From: Neurospora tetrasperma FGSC 2508 | Taxonomy: Eukaryota > Ascomycota > Sordariomycetes > Sordariales > Sordariaceae | Length of the DNA: 64,000 nucleotides | Direction of reading: 5' to 3' | NCBI RefSeq assembly: GCF_000213175.1 | Contig: NW_009799103.1 | Coordinates: 3,830,258-3,894,257, forward strand | Shown here: piece by piece, positions 1 to 10,200 of the stretch | Numbering within the stretch: the stretch's first letter is position 1 | Layout: every line of letters starts with the position of its first letter | Program-made: the position numbers and the translations under genes | The notes under the pieces: generated by a model | Told to the model about the DNA's origin: nothing | The model's input: only the letters and a program-made list of their open reading frames with translations | Database searches by the model: none

Positions 1-520
1 GTAAAATAAATTTGTATTTAAATTAGGAATTCCGTAAGGGCAGACTACTATTTATCGAATTCTTTAAATACGGTTAATTTAAATTTAGGGCGGTTAATAG
101 GCGGAGTATCCTCTCTTATTTTTATTCTAAAGGCGCCAGATCCGGCTTTGAATTAAACTTTAAATTAGTAGATACAATCCTATATAGCTTCGAATTATTA
201 ATATATAGTAGTAAAGCTCGTAGGTTTACCCTACTAGGTAAGGTTATTATTATTTCCGGCAATAAATGTAGTAAAGTAAAGAAGTACTTTTAATTACTAT
301 CTACAATAGGCTAAAGGGAATAGTTAATATATAATGAATAGTAATTTAATTTATTTAAGTATGATAATTAAAAGTATAGAATTATTAATATTATTTAATA
401 AAGCTAAAAGGTTTATAATAAATATATATACGTAAAATTAATTTCGGTAATAATAATCTATTAAATACTATCAAACTATTTAACAATTTAAGTTCTCTAA
501 TTGTCCCTTTATATTTATTC
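1..520 (-). repeat. Left copy of the gag-start/leader segment (second Gypsy copy, cut by window edge)
   Basis: This segment aligns by eye over about 500 bases with 5985-6490, sharing blocks such as TTATTTCCGG, AATAGGCTAAAGGGAATAGTTA and TTAATAATAATCTATTAA-like runs. Because the right copy covers the start of gag and its leader, the left copy should be the start of another element of the same family and orientation, running off the left end of the window. The two copies are clearly diverged by transitions. Confidence 0.75.
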
Positions 521-559
521 GTATTATTTATTCTATAGTTAGCTTACTCCATACGCTTA

Positions 560-709
560 GAATTAGTTTATTAGCGTGAGCCTAGAATTAGCTTATTAGC
601 GTAAGCCCGGAACTAATTTACTAGTGTAAGCCCGGAATTAGCTTACTAATATAAGCCCGGAACTAGCTTACTAGCGTAAGCCCTAAGCTAATTCACTAGT
701 GTAAGCCCT
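560..709. repeat. Six 25-bp tandem repeats, each an imperfect hairpin
   Basis: Units start at 560, 585, 610, 635, 660 and 685. The consensus core GCTTACTAGCGTAAGC is itself an inverted repeat (GCTTAC / GTAAGC with a TAGC loop). The array lies in the non-coding segment between the left gag copy and the pol relic, so it is probably inside the LTR. A degenerate trace of the same words is visible at about 6565-6640, the equivalent position at the right end. Confidence 0.85.
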
Positions 710-1289
710 ATTTCCGATGCCTTTTTTAATCCTACTTTAACCTATAGTTACACGAACTAACCTTTCTAAGCTGCTTGTACTACCGACGGTCTGGTTGGCC
801 CGTGTATTTACTTTAAGTTCGTAATAATAATATAGAATAAGTATAATTTTAATTTTATAGTATTAAGAATATCTAATTAATATACTATATTAGAGATTTT
901 CCTTTTAATTTTGTAGCAGTCTTACCTATTGGTTATTAAATTTCTTACTAAGTTTCTATATCCTAAAGTTCTTAACTAATAAAAGGACCTTATCCCCCTT
1001 TTTAAAGCAAAGTCCTTCGAGCCTTTTTAAATTAAAATACTAGTTTATTTCTTATTAAACGAATTCCAATTCTTCCTTAAATTTCTTATACAATATATAG
1101 TTTTCCAGCCACAATTAAAGCCCTAGGGATATTTGCATTTAGTCCTTCTAAAAGTTCTAGTTCGTACTTATAATTTATAAAGAAAAGTAAAACCTTAATA
1201 GTTTCTATAGGGGAAGTATTATATACTAATTATATTATTAGTAATAGTTCTACTCAATTACTTTATTAGAAATTAATATAGTTCTTTAA

Positions 1290-1560
1290 GTATTACTCTA
1301 TAATTTAATTAATCCTTTCTATTTATCCGTTAGTCTACGGGTAATATATAGTAGATATTTTACTTTTAGTACCGAATTTAATTATTAATATTTATTAGAA
1401 TTTGGATACGAATTTAATATCCCTATTTATAATTTATTCCTTCAGCTAACCGTATACTGAAGTAATATTCCAATAGATTATATCTATAAATTATTCTACT
1501 AACTATATTTCTTTATAGAGTAAAATGTAGTTTTATTTAATTAGCCTATCTACTACTATT
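1290..1560 (-). pseudogene. Integrase core relic
   Basis: Minus-strand translation shows a NRDIKFVSKF-like segment near 1440-1400, which corresponds to the second catalytic Asp region of Gypsy integrases, followed about 20 residues later by a relic of the YHPxTDGQTER box near 1351-1316. Both are broken by stops. Position downstream of the RT relic supports the Ty3/Gypsy assignment. Confidence 0.8.
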
Positions 1561-2699
1561 AAAATACTATTATAGGTAATTTCCATTTTAGTATCTATAG
1601 ATAGAGGTAATCTAGTAATAAAGTCTATAATTACTAAACTCTATAGCCTTTCTATAATTTCTAAAAGTTTGAGGAATTTATATAGTTTATATTTTATAGC
1701 CTTCATCCTACTATAATATTTATAGGCCTATAATATTCGAATTACTTTAGCTTTTAATTTTAGAAAGGTATAATACTACTATATTTTTATTATAATTCTA
1801 GTAATATCTATATATCTTCCCATTTTAGATTTATAAATTCCTATAATAAAAGTTTTTTATTACTCCAATTAGACGTAGGCCTTATTATAGTACTATAACT
1901 TATTATTCTAAAAGATAATTCCTTCTTCTAAGCTATTCTCCTATTTTTATTACTCTTTTAGGGTTATAATAGTAGTTTAATAATTAGGGTCCTACAATTT
2001 GACTCGGTAGATAGTATAGTACTCTACCTATTTCTATAGAGTGTATATAGATATTTTATTTAATTACTTTTAAAATAATAGTATAAAGGCTTCTACTATA
2101 TTTTTTATATAATTTATTCGATGGTTTAAAGCGTTTGTGCAGGTGTTCTTTAAACTCTTCTTATAATTAATTTTGAAATTGAATTCTCATAAGAATTTGG
2201 CCTAGTATATTTAAGAGCTATTAAGTACCTTTGTAGTTATAAAGTATTAAAGATTATTATAGTTAATATAAATCTATACTTTATATATAATTCTACTAAA
2301 ATATAACCTCTATTCTTAAAATGCTTCGATAATAGCTAAAAGCTCTTTATTTTAAATAGAATAGTTATAATGGAATCCTTTTAGCTTCTTAGATAAGAAA
2401 GTTATAGGGTGTAATTTCCTATATTTATTGTATTATTGTAACTATCTTCTGATAGTATAATTTAATATATTAATTTTAATTTTAAAAAGTTTATTTAAGT
2501 TAGGAAATTTCAATATAAGGTTCGTAATAATTGTATTACAAATAACTTTAAAAGCTTCTTCCTCCTTCCTTCTTTATATAAAAATAGCTTCTTTCCTAGT
2601 AAATTCGTACAACGGTCTAGCGATTTTCCTATAATTTCATATAAATATATAGTAGAAATTAATAAATTTTAAGAATCTATAGACTTTAGTTATATTCTT

Positions 2700-3300
2700 A
2701 AGTATAGGTTAATTCTATATAGCTTCTACTTTATTTAATTCTATTCTAACTTCATTTTCTAAAATTAAATATCTAAGAAATATAGTTTTCTTTATAGAAA
2801 ATTCACTCTTCTCTATATTAATAGAGAGCTTATATTCGTATAGTATATTTAGTATTTGCTTTATATATTCTTTATACTCTATAAGAATATTAGAGTAAGT
2901 AAGAATATTATTTAAATAGTAAGTATTGAATTTATTAAGGTAGGGTTGAATTGTATAATTAATAATAGATTAGAATATTGTAGGTATATTAGTTAATCCG
3001 AAGGGTATTATAAATTATTTATAGTATCTATAGGGTATACAAAATATTATCTTCTATTTATTTCCTTCTTTAATTGGGATATAAGTATAGGTAATAGGTA
3101 AATTAAGGTATGTAAAATATTATATTCCTCCTAATTAACTCCGAATATATAAAATTAGGGGTAGGAGATAGTTATTTTTTATAATCTTTTAATTTAATTA
3201 CTTATAATCGATATAAAGGTATAGTTTTCTATTCTTCTTCGGTATAAAAAGGATAGGGTACCCTATTAATAATATAAATTCCTATATATATTCTTATTTT
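2700..3300 (-). pseudogene. Reverse transcriptase relic
   Basis: Minus-strand translation with stops ignored shows the ordered Gypsy RT landmarks: a decayed fingers motif near 3240-3190, a relic of the MPFGL box near 3010-2975, the catalytic YxDD region near 2922-2890, and the conserved EKSEF-type segment near 2820-2790. Numerous TAG/TAA codons interrupt it. The order and spacing of boxes make the family call secure even though the protein is dead. Confidence 0.85.
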
Positions 3301-5569
3301 AAATTTTCATCTAAGTACTTCTTTAATTCCATATTCTACTTCTTATTAGTATAGTATATTTTAAAGAATTCAAGCTTAATTCCTTCTTTAAGTTTAATTT
3401 TATAATTTTATAGTCCTTATAGCAGTAGTCCTTTAAAGTACTTACTAATAAAAGCCGGGTATCCTTAAAATTCTATTAGAATTACTATTTTCGGCTTCTC
3501 TGCTTATTAGTTTTAATAATAGTTAAACTTATACTAAATATCAATTATTAATACTTTTATTAATATTACTAACCCTTCTTCTATAACCTTATTACTTTTA
3601 TTAATAGTATAAATTATAATTTCTTATACTATTTATAGTAGAACTATAGGAATAGTATCTTTGTAGTTCGTTTCCTTCTATACTCTAATTTTCTTATTAA
3701 TAGTTAAGTACGTTGTAGGATATAAGTAACTACCTTCCTTCCAACTAATATCTAGGTCGTATATAATATACTATAGGCACCTTAGGATTATATCCTTAAA
3801 TAGTCCTATTTTAATAATATCGAAACTAATTTCGATTATCTTATTTTCTACTATAATAGGGAATAGTAATATTTCCTATCTTATAATCTATATTTCAAAA
3901 AATCCTTTTACTATAAAGGGTACCTTCTTTTCTTCTAGGGAATCTTTAATTAAGTAACGATTTTAGGAAGATAAAGTTTAATTGAATTTTAGAATTTACT
4001 AATATAAAAGCTTAGTAATTTTTTTAATAAACTACGATTTTAAATTACTAATCTTCTTTCCCTTCTTTTATAGTAGCGACCTCTATAGGTATTACTGGGT
4101 TTCGGATTTTATTTTTTTAGCGGATATATTATTAAATAATCTATTTCGTATAGGGTTTTTAATTTTTGCCAGGCCTCCTTAAAAGCCCTAAGCCGTTTCT
4201 TAACTCCTAACGATAGTTATTAAGAGCGTTCTCTTCCTTAAGTTTAAATTCAATTAGCGAATTATATTCGTATAATTATACTACATATATAGTTTCCTCT
4301 TTATTTTTAAATTCGATTATCTTAGCTTTCCGAATGTAATTAGTAAATTCCCTTTCGATATCCTAGGTTTTCTATTTTATATAAATAGAGTAGTTGGATA
4401 TTAAGTACTATTATTAATAGTAATCGACTTTTCCCTATCCTATATAGGTATAAATATTATAGGGGTAAATAATGAATTTCTTAATAATAACTATTCGTTG
4501 ACTTTTATAAAAGGTTATAGATTAAATACGAATTATTCGTCGATAATAAAGGTAATTTATAAATTATTTCGGTTAAAAGTATACGTAACTAGTTTAGATT
4601 ATCTTTACTAATCTAGCCTTTTAGTAGGTTAAAAATAATTATCCTACTTTTTTCTATAGTATTTATAATAGCCGTTAATAATATATTAGAACTATAATAT
4701 TTGGTAGTATATATAATAAAGGAGATATATTTAAACTATATTTCCTTTAACTAGCTAATATAATTTCGAAAGCTCTAGCACTTTTTCTTAGGTAATTTTA
4801 GGCTCCCCTTCAATAATAATTATACGCTTCTTCTAAAAGTTGTCCTACAACTCATCCTTTTTACTCTTATTTAAATTGTACTATAATAATTCTATTTAAT
4901 ACTTATTAGTAAAATTATTAGAGTATTTGTACTAGTATAAATTAATAAATTCGAAAGTATAGTATTCCTCGATTATAGAGGCTAGCGGTAATACTAAAGA
5001 AAGAGTAGTACTTATTACGTATATAATTGTAAGAAGATTTCGGTTAGTATTAGGGAGGTTGCTAATTTCTTCTTATATTAAGGCTCGATACGTTTATACT
5101 TAAGGTATATCGGTATTTAGTACCTCTTCTTTAGAATTTTTTTTATTAAGCCCTTCCTATTTATATTTATTGTCAGCCTTCTACTATACTTCCTAGTCAA
5201 AGTTTATAATTCTATTTATAGCATTTTCTAAATCGTTTTAACTGTACTTGGCGTTAGCAATTTTAATTACCCTAATTTTTTCTACTATAGCAATTTCCGT
5301 TTTCTTTTAATTCAATTACTTAAGCGTATAGTAATCTTTCTTTATATACCTATTCTTACTATAATTAAAATACTTAATCTTTAAAAGGGTTTATTTACTT
5401 TAATTGGTTTAGGCTATATTAATTTCTATAGGCCTAGAATAGGTAATTCTAGAGATATAAATTTCCTAAGTCTTCTTTTTTTTAATATTAGTATTATTAG
5501 ATTTAAGAGGGATAAAAGTGGTCGTCTTACCTTTCTTCTCCTATTTCTATTAGAATTATCAATTATTAA

Positions 5570-6200
5570 TATAAATAGCTTTATTTATATAAGTATTAAT
5601 AGTTTTAAAGTAGTTCTCCTTATAGAGTTCGTCCTTAATATATTCTTTAAGGCTATTATAGAATAATTGTATTAGCCTGTTATTATTAATATTACTAAAA
5701 AGGGAATTTTACTTAAAGAGCGCAATATAGGCTAAAGTAGATTTAGTCTATTGAAGATAAATTAAATATTCCTAAGCCTTACGAATTTTATTCTTCTTTT
5801 TAAAGATTTGGAAGAGGGCCTAGGTAAATTCCTTATAGAAATCTAAGATTCTCTTAGTAAAATCCGAAGTTTAATTTCTATTTTCGCAATAGTCCTTAAA
5901 GATAAGCTTATACTAAGTAAAAGCTTTATCTACAAATTGAATACTTATATAAACTACCTTTTGGAATTTAAAAGTAAACCGATCTCTATAGAAGTAAAGG
6001 TAAATATATATCTAAATTAAGAATCCCGTAAAGGCGGCCTATTAGCTATTAAACTCCTTAAGTATAAATAATTTGATTTTTAATTTATTAATAGGGGTAG
6101 TTTCCTCTTCTACCTTCGTTTTAGGGGTACTAGGTCTAGCTTCGAATTGAGCTTCAAACTAGAGAATATATTTCTATATAACTTTAAGCTACTACTAGAC
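5570..6200 (-). pseudogene. Gag relic of the Gypsy element
   Basis: Minus-strand translation gives a long stretch with gag-like character, including relics such as KKNKIRKA and FKDYCENRN separated by stop codons, many of which read naturally as former Gln or Trp codons. A decayed CCHC zinc knuckle lies downstream at about 5335-5380, with Tyr codons (TAT) where Cys (TGT) is expected and Tyr where His is expected. No functional product is possible. Confidence 0.7.
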
Positions 6201-6490
6201 GGTAACGAAGTTTAAGAGCTTACCTAGAGTAATTTTTTTGTTATTTCCGGTGGTAATAAATATAATAAAGCGAAGAAATACTTTTAATTACAATTCAAAA
6301 TAGGCTAAAGGGAATAGTTAGTAAATAATAAGTAGTAGGTTAATTTATTTAAATAAAATAATTAAAAGTATAAAGACTATTAGTATTATTTAATAAAGTT
6401 AAAATGTTTATAATAAGTATACGTACGTAACATTAGTTTTAGTAATAATAATCTATTAATTACTATTAAACTATTTAATAATTTGAGTTC
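5985..6490 (-). repeat. Right copy of the gag-start/leader segment
   Basis: Direct repeat of 1-520 in the same orientation. It covers the beginning of the gag relic and the leader between gag and the right-hand LTR region. Spacing between the two copies, about 6.0 kb, fits one full Gypsy element unit. Confidence 0.75.
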
Positions 6491-6764
6491 TTTAATCGTC
6501 CTTTTATATTTTTAGACTTACTTCTATTTTTCTTAATTTAAGTATCTATTGTAATAATAACTTACTAATAGTATTAGTTCACTTATAAACCCTAATTTAC
6601 TGTAAGCTCCAGCTTACTAGTAAGTTACTATATTTAATAAGCTTATACTTATACTTATACGCTCTACCTAGTCCTAAGGGTTATACTAGTCACCTTAGGT
6701 GGGGCTATCGAGTCCCAAAGGCTTAGGCGACCCTTATATTACTTAAGTTTATAATATTCACTCA

Positions 6765-6829
6765 TTTGCCTCACTAATTTGCCTCACTAATTTGCCTCAC
6801 TAATTTGCCTCACTAATTTGCCTTTCTAA
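6765..6829. repeat. 13-bp minisatellite (TTTGCCTCACTAA)n
   Basis: Four perfect units start at 6765, 6778, 6791 and 6804, followed by a degenerate fifth unit (TTTGCCTTTCTAA). Looser relatives of the unit continue to about 6955. It sits at the boundary between the AT-rich island and normal DNA. Confidence 0.9.
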
Positions 6830-6960
6830 TTTTTCTTATACTTTTTCTTACTAACTTACTTTGTTAATTTTCCATACTAACTTACTATCTCAATTTTTCT
6901 CACTAATTTGCCTTATTTATTTACCTATCTAACTTGCTATTCAAACTTGCCTTTGCAATT

Positions 6961-7878
6961 CAGTCTCTGTTACATTAACCCCCTCTGCCTCCGCTCCCCC
7001 GCCCCACATAAAATGTGGGTCTCCTCGAACTTTCTTCGGGGAGGGGAGTGGGGTGGGTTTTGGAGGTTAAAGTGGGTCTACTATTAGACACTAAGACTAT
7101 TGCAATTGACCTCCATGATTCACCTGCATAACCTACCTTTGCAATTTGCTTCGCGATTTGCTTTTCTTCTTGCAAGCCTACTATAAAGATGAGTTGCTTC
7201 CCGTGATTTGCTTTTTTTTTGTTAACCTACCGTAGAGAAATTTCTCCTCTCCTCTTGTAAACTTCCTATAATTTGCTTTTCCTCTGGCTACCTAACCTAG
7301 AGGTAACGTACCTTAAAGATGATTTTCTTCACATGATCTGCCTCCCCTTTGTCACCCTACCGCGACTATCTTTCCTGTCCTTTTTTGGCATCTGACAGGA
7401 CTGGGCCTCGATAACCCCCCACATTCGACCAAATGGGAGTTGACATGACAATTCACCAGGTGTTAGTACACATGGGATGTGCACCAATTGGTGCTGTAAG
7501 TACTACAACTTTCACACACGATTTTCACCGCTACGCCTACCGATAAAGGTACGAGGTTCCAGGCTGCCAGGGTCCATTCTTTGCTGAGCTCCTGTTGTGG
7601 TAGACCACTCATGTTCGGCGTGGTGACAGCTTCAACCGGCATGCATAGTTGCATACTCACATACGGAGCGACAAAGTGGACGTTTGGTCACTGAAAAATT
7701 TTCAGCAGAGCGCAATGGATAGCAGATAACCATATCTACACATTCTGGTATATATGAAGGCACGACCACACTACTCACGGCATGTTTACCTCTCCCCAAT
7801 TCGCATTTCACTTTCACAACAACTCCCTGTCCATTTCTGTCTGTTCCCGATCAATCATACTCCCGACTCATTCTCAAG
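6961..7878. other. Spacer between Gypsy island and Myb-like gene
   Basis: Composition returns to normal here. A GC-rich palindromic stretch lies near 7010-7060. No gene is supported. The last 300 bases should contain the promoter and leader of the gene starting at 7879. Confidence 0.5.
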
Positions 7879-8904
7879 ATGTCGCCAACCCACTCCCCAG
7901 ACCACCAGCTTCCTTTGCCCTCGAACGAAGCAGATGGCATGCGCCAAGCACTCCCAGCCGGTGATAGCAGCTCCGGTCAACAGCCCATGTACAACTCGCC
8001 AGCTGATTGCGGCGTGGGTGCTCCGTCTCCCAATCACATCCAATTCTCGTCGATGTATGAATCACCCCCAAGCTTCGTCTCCGGCGAACATCAGCAGACT
8101 TGCATGGGCTATCAAGACCGCCAAACGGGGATGATCCAAGGCGAGCATCATGGACAGGCCATGCCCATGATGCAGAACATGCAAGGAGCACCAAGCTTTT
8201 ATTCGCCATCGTACCTTGCTGCCGTGGATGCTGGGCCGCAATATCCTTCTGGTTTCCCCCAGTTTGGCCAGGCCGGATGCTTCGCGCCCCAAGAGGCAGC
8301 GGGCATGCCGCAGATTTCCACAATGATCCTACCTTACAATGGCAGAGCGAGAACGTCGACGTCCACTCGGGATCACACGGAGTCTAAGTGGACGGACGCG
8401 CACGCCGAGGTTCTCCGCCAAGGCAAGCAAGCGGGCAAGTCGGTCCCGGACATCATCAAAGATCTCTACCAGATCGACGGCGTGGAAAGAACACCGAACC
8501 AGGTGTCCAAGAGATGGGCAAGAATGAGGGAAAATTGTGTGAAGAAACATGTCAGTACTTACCACATATTGCTTGCTCATTCAACTACATTGTCAACCAA
8601 TGTCTCACTCTGCGGAGAGCAAGCACCGCTGACACTCCTTTCCCCACATTTGCAGGACATGGACTCGATTGTCCACGCTGTATGTCCAGAAATGGTTCGA
8701 ATGCTCTTTGGTGAGCTGTCCAACCTCAATGTTGCTGGTATGCCCAACTTTGGTGTCCACCTGGCCGCAGCCGAGCGCCAGGCCAAGAGCATCATGGGAA
8801 AGCACGTGGCTAAGGGCGTGAAAGAAGTCCGTTTTGAGTATCTCCAGCAAGGAAGTGTTGCGCTCCGAGTGAGGGCGACGCTTCCCATCGGGATCCATGC
8901 GTGA
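7879..8904 (+). CDS. Myb/SANT-like DNA-binding domain protein
   Basis: Open from ATG 7879 to a stop at 8902-8904. Residues 1-150 are low-complexity, rich in Pro, Gln, Met and Ser. Residues 168-224 form a Myb/SANT-like helix set with spaced aromatics (SKWTDAH, then WARMREN), suggesting DNA binding in the nucleus. The C-terminal 80 residues look folded but are not recognised. A likely intron spans 8551-8655 (donor GTCAGT, CTGAC branch, acceptor TTGCAG); it falls exactly between codons, is 105 nt long and has no in-frame stop. Spliced, the protein is 306 residues; unspliced it is 341. The spliced form is preferred because the intron-encoded stretch does not resemble its surroundings. Specific target or pathway is unknown. 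Confidence 0.75.
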   Translation: MSPTHSPDHQLPLPSNEADGMRQALPAGDSSSGQQPMYNSPADCGVGAPSPNHIQFSSMYESPPSFVSGEHQQTCMGYQDRQTGMIQGEHHGQAMPMMQNMQGAPSFYSPSYLAAVDAGPQYPSGFPQFGQAGCFAPQEAAGMPQISTMILPYNGRARTSTSTRDHTESKWTDAHAEVLRQGKQAGKSVPDIIKDLYQIDGVERTPNQVSKRWARMRENCVKKHVSTYHILLAHSTTLSTNVSLCGEQAPLTLLSPHLQDMDSIVHAVCPEMVRMLFGELSNLNVAGMPNFGVHLAAAERQAKSIMGKHVAKGVKEVRFEYLQQGSVALRVRATLPIGIHA

Positions 8905-10200
8905 TTTCCGCCGTCGCTGATTTTTTGTTTTTGAAAAGTTATTCCATTTCTCGTTGCCGTATTGTTTCCTTGTTTCATTGATTCGCGACGCGCTGCGATG
9001 CCTCGTCGTTGTGTCGCGTCATTGTGTTGCGTCGTCGGGTCGGGCCGTCGCGCCTCGTCGCCGCGGTTTCGTCAGGTTGCTCGTCCTCGTCGCTGTATCT
9101 GCTTTTGCTTGTCTAAAAGTTAGCCTAGAATTGATCTCCTTGCCCTTGCCCAACACTGACCTTTACGCGATAGACTACACAAGTTTGTGGCGCTTTGCCG
9201 AGATTCGTGATGATGAGAAGCCCGGAAGAGAAGAAGGGAAGAAACAGCAGTTGAGGTTTGGATAATGTTAAGGCGGGGGGTGGCAGGTGCACCAGTCAGC
9301 ACTCACAATAACCAAGCCCCATGGGGAAGGCGTGGATCGCGTACATACCATGGTGGATACAGTCGTGACCCCTGAAACTGCATGTAATTCAGACCTGGAA
9401 ATTCTATGCACTATCTAGCATATATGCAGTATCTGGAGGACGCGGTCTCAGGGGTCTCGACTGTAATTGATAAATGGTGCATTTTGCTGGGATTCCCGCA
9501 CTATTCTCCTTAACTAACAATTGAACACCACTCCCTTAAAATCATACCTTTCTTTTCTTTGAATTCAAGCAGGAACCAAGACTCTCGTCATGTGGACTTG
9601 CCTCAACCATCTTGAGGCATTTGCAAGTAAAACAACCTTCTGCTTGTCCCTTTGTTCTCTTCAATTTGAGAGCCGCTCGCAATATCCAGATCCCGGTGTA
9701 TCGGTGATAGTAACGGTGCAATCTTCCGCCGAAACATGTCACTTCATTGGCACTTTGATTTGCAGATAATGCAAGCCTTGTGCTTCAGCGATGATCGGCA
9801 GGCCCCGTTACGGCATATAGAGGCGGTCAAATGATTGGTTCCCATGCGCTGGGCCTTTGCATAAATGGCTTCAAGCCAGGCACCACGCCGGCACCACGCT
9901 GCCGCTCCTCATCAACACAACGACACCGACCATGACCCTTTCACAACTTGGAGCCACCAGTCAGCTTACGGCCACAAACCACGTTTTATGATTCCACTTT
10001 GTTCAAGAAGTTCAATATAGACCCAAATACATATGATTGAGTCTATTCCCACCTCGAGGGATTCAATATGTGCCCCAGCATAGCCAAGCCTCGGCGATAC
10101 CTTCATCTTTCCTATTTGGGAACTCACACGCAGCCCTTCACGGTGTCTCCATCCACTCCATACGCACTACCCAGCGGTCTGAATCCTGGATGATGTCCTA
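8905..10200. other. Spacer, no supported gene
   Basis: Both flanking genes end here (convergent), so it should hold their 3' ends. Several short open frames exist on both strands but none shows domain features, splice signals or coding-like composition. Confidence 0.5.

Larger units (their letters stand above)
1..6960 (-). mobile_element. RIP-degraded Ty3/Gypsy LTR retrotransposon island
   Basis: The whole stretch is extremely AT-rich, has no open frame of useful length, and ends sharply where GC-rich DNA resumes near 6960. Read on the minus strand, the order is gag relic (about 6200-5570), zinc knuckle (about 5380-5335), reverse transcriptase (about 3300-2780), RNase H (about 2700-2300, by position only) and integrase (about 1560-1290). 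Integrase downstream of RT is the Ty3/Gypsy order. Decay is mainly TGG/CAA/CAG-type codons turned into TAG/TAA and TGT into TAT, as expected for RIP. A second partial copy begins at the left window edge. The outer LTR limits could not be fixed by eye. Confidence 0.9.

Noticed and set aside
7754-8580. Several overlapping open frames on both strands around the Myb-like gene
   Set aside because: They overlap the real coding frame in other phases, lack domain features, and their openness follows from the codon bias of the true gene.
8954-9265. Open frame of about 100 codons downstream of the Myb-like gene
   Set aside because: Composition is low-complexity (CGTCGT-type), with no domain, splice or conservation cue.
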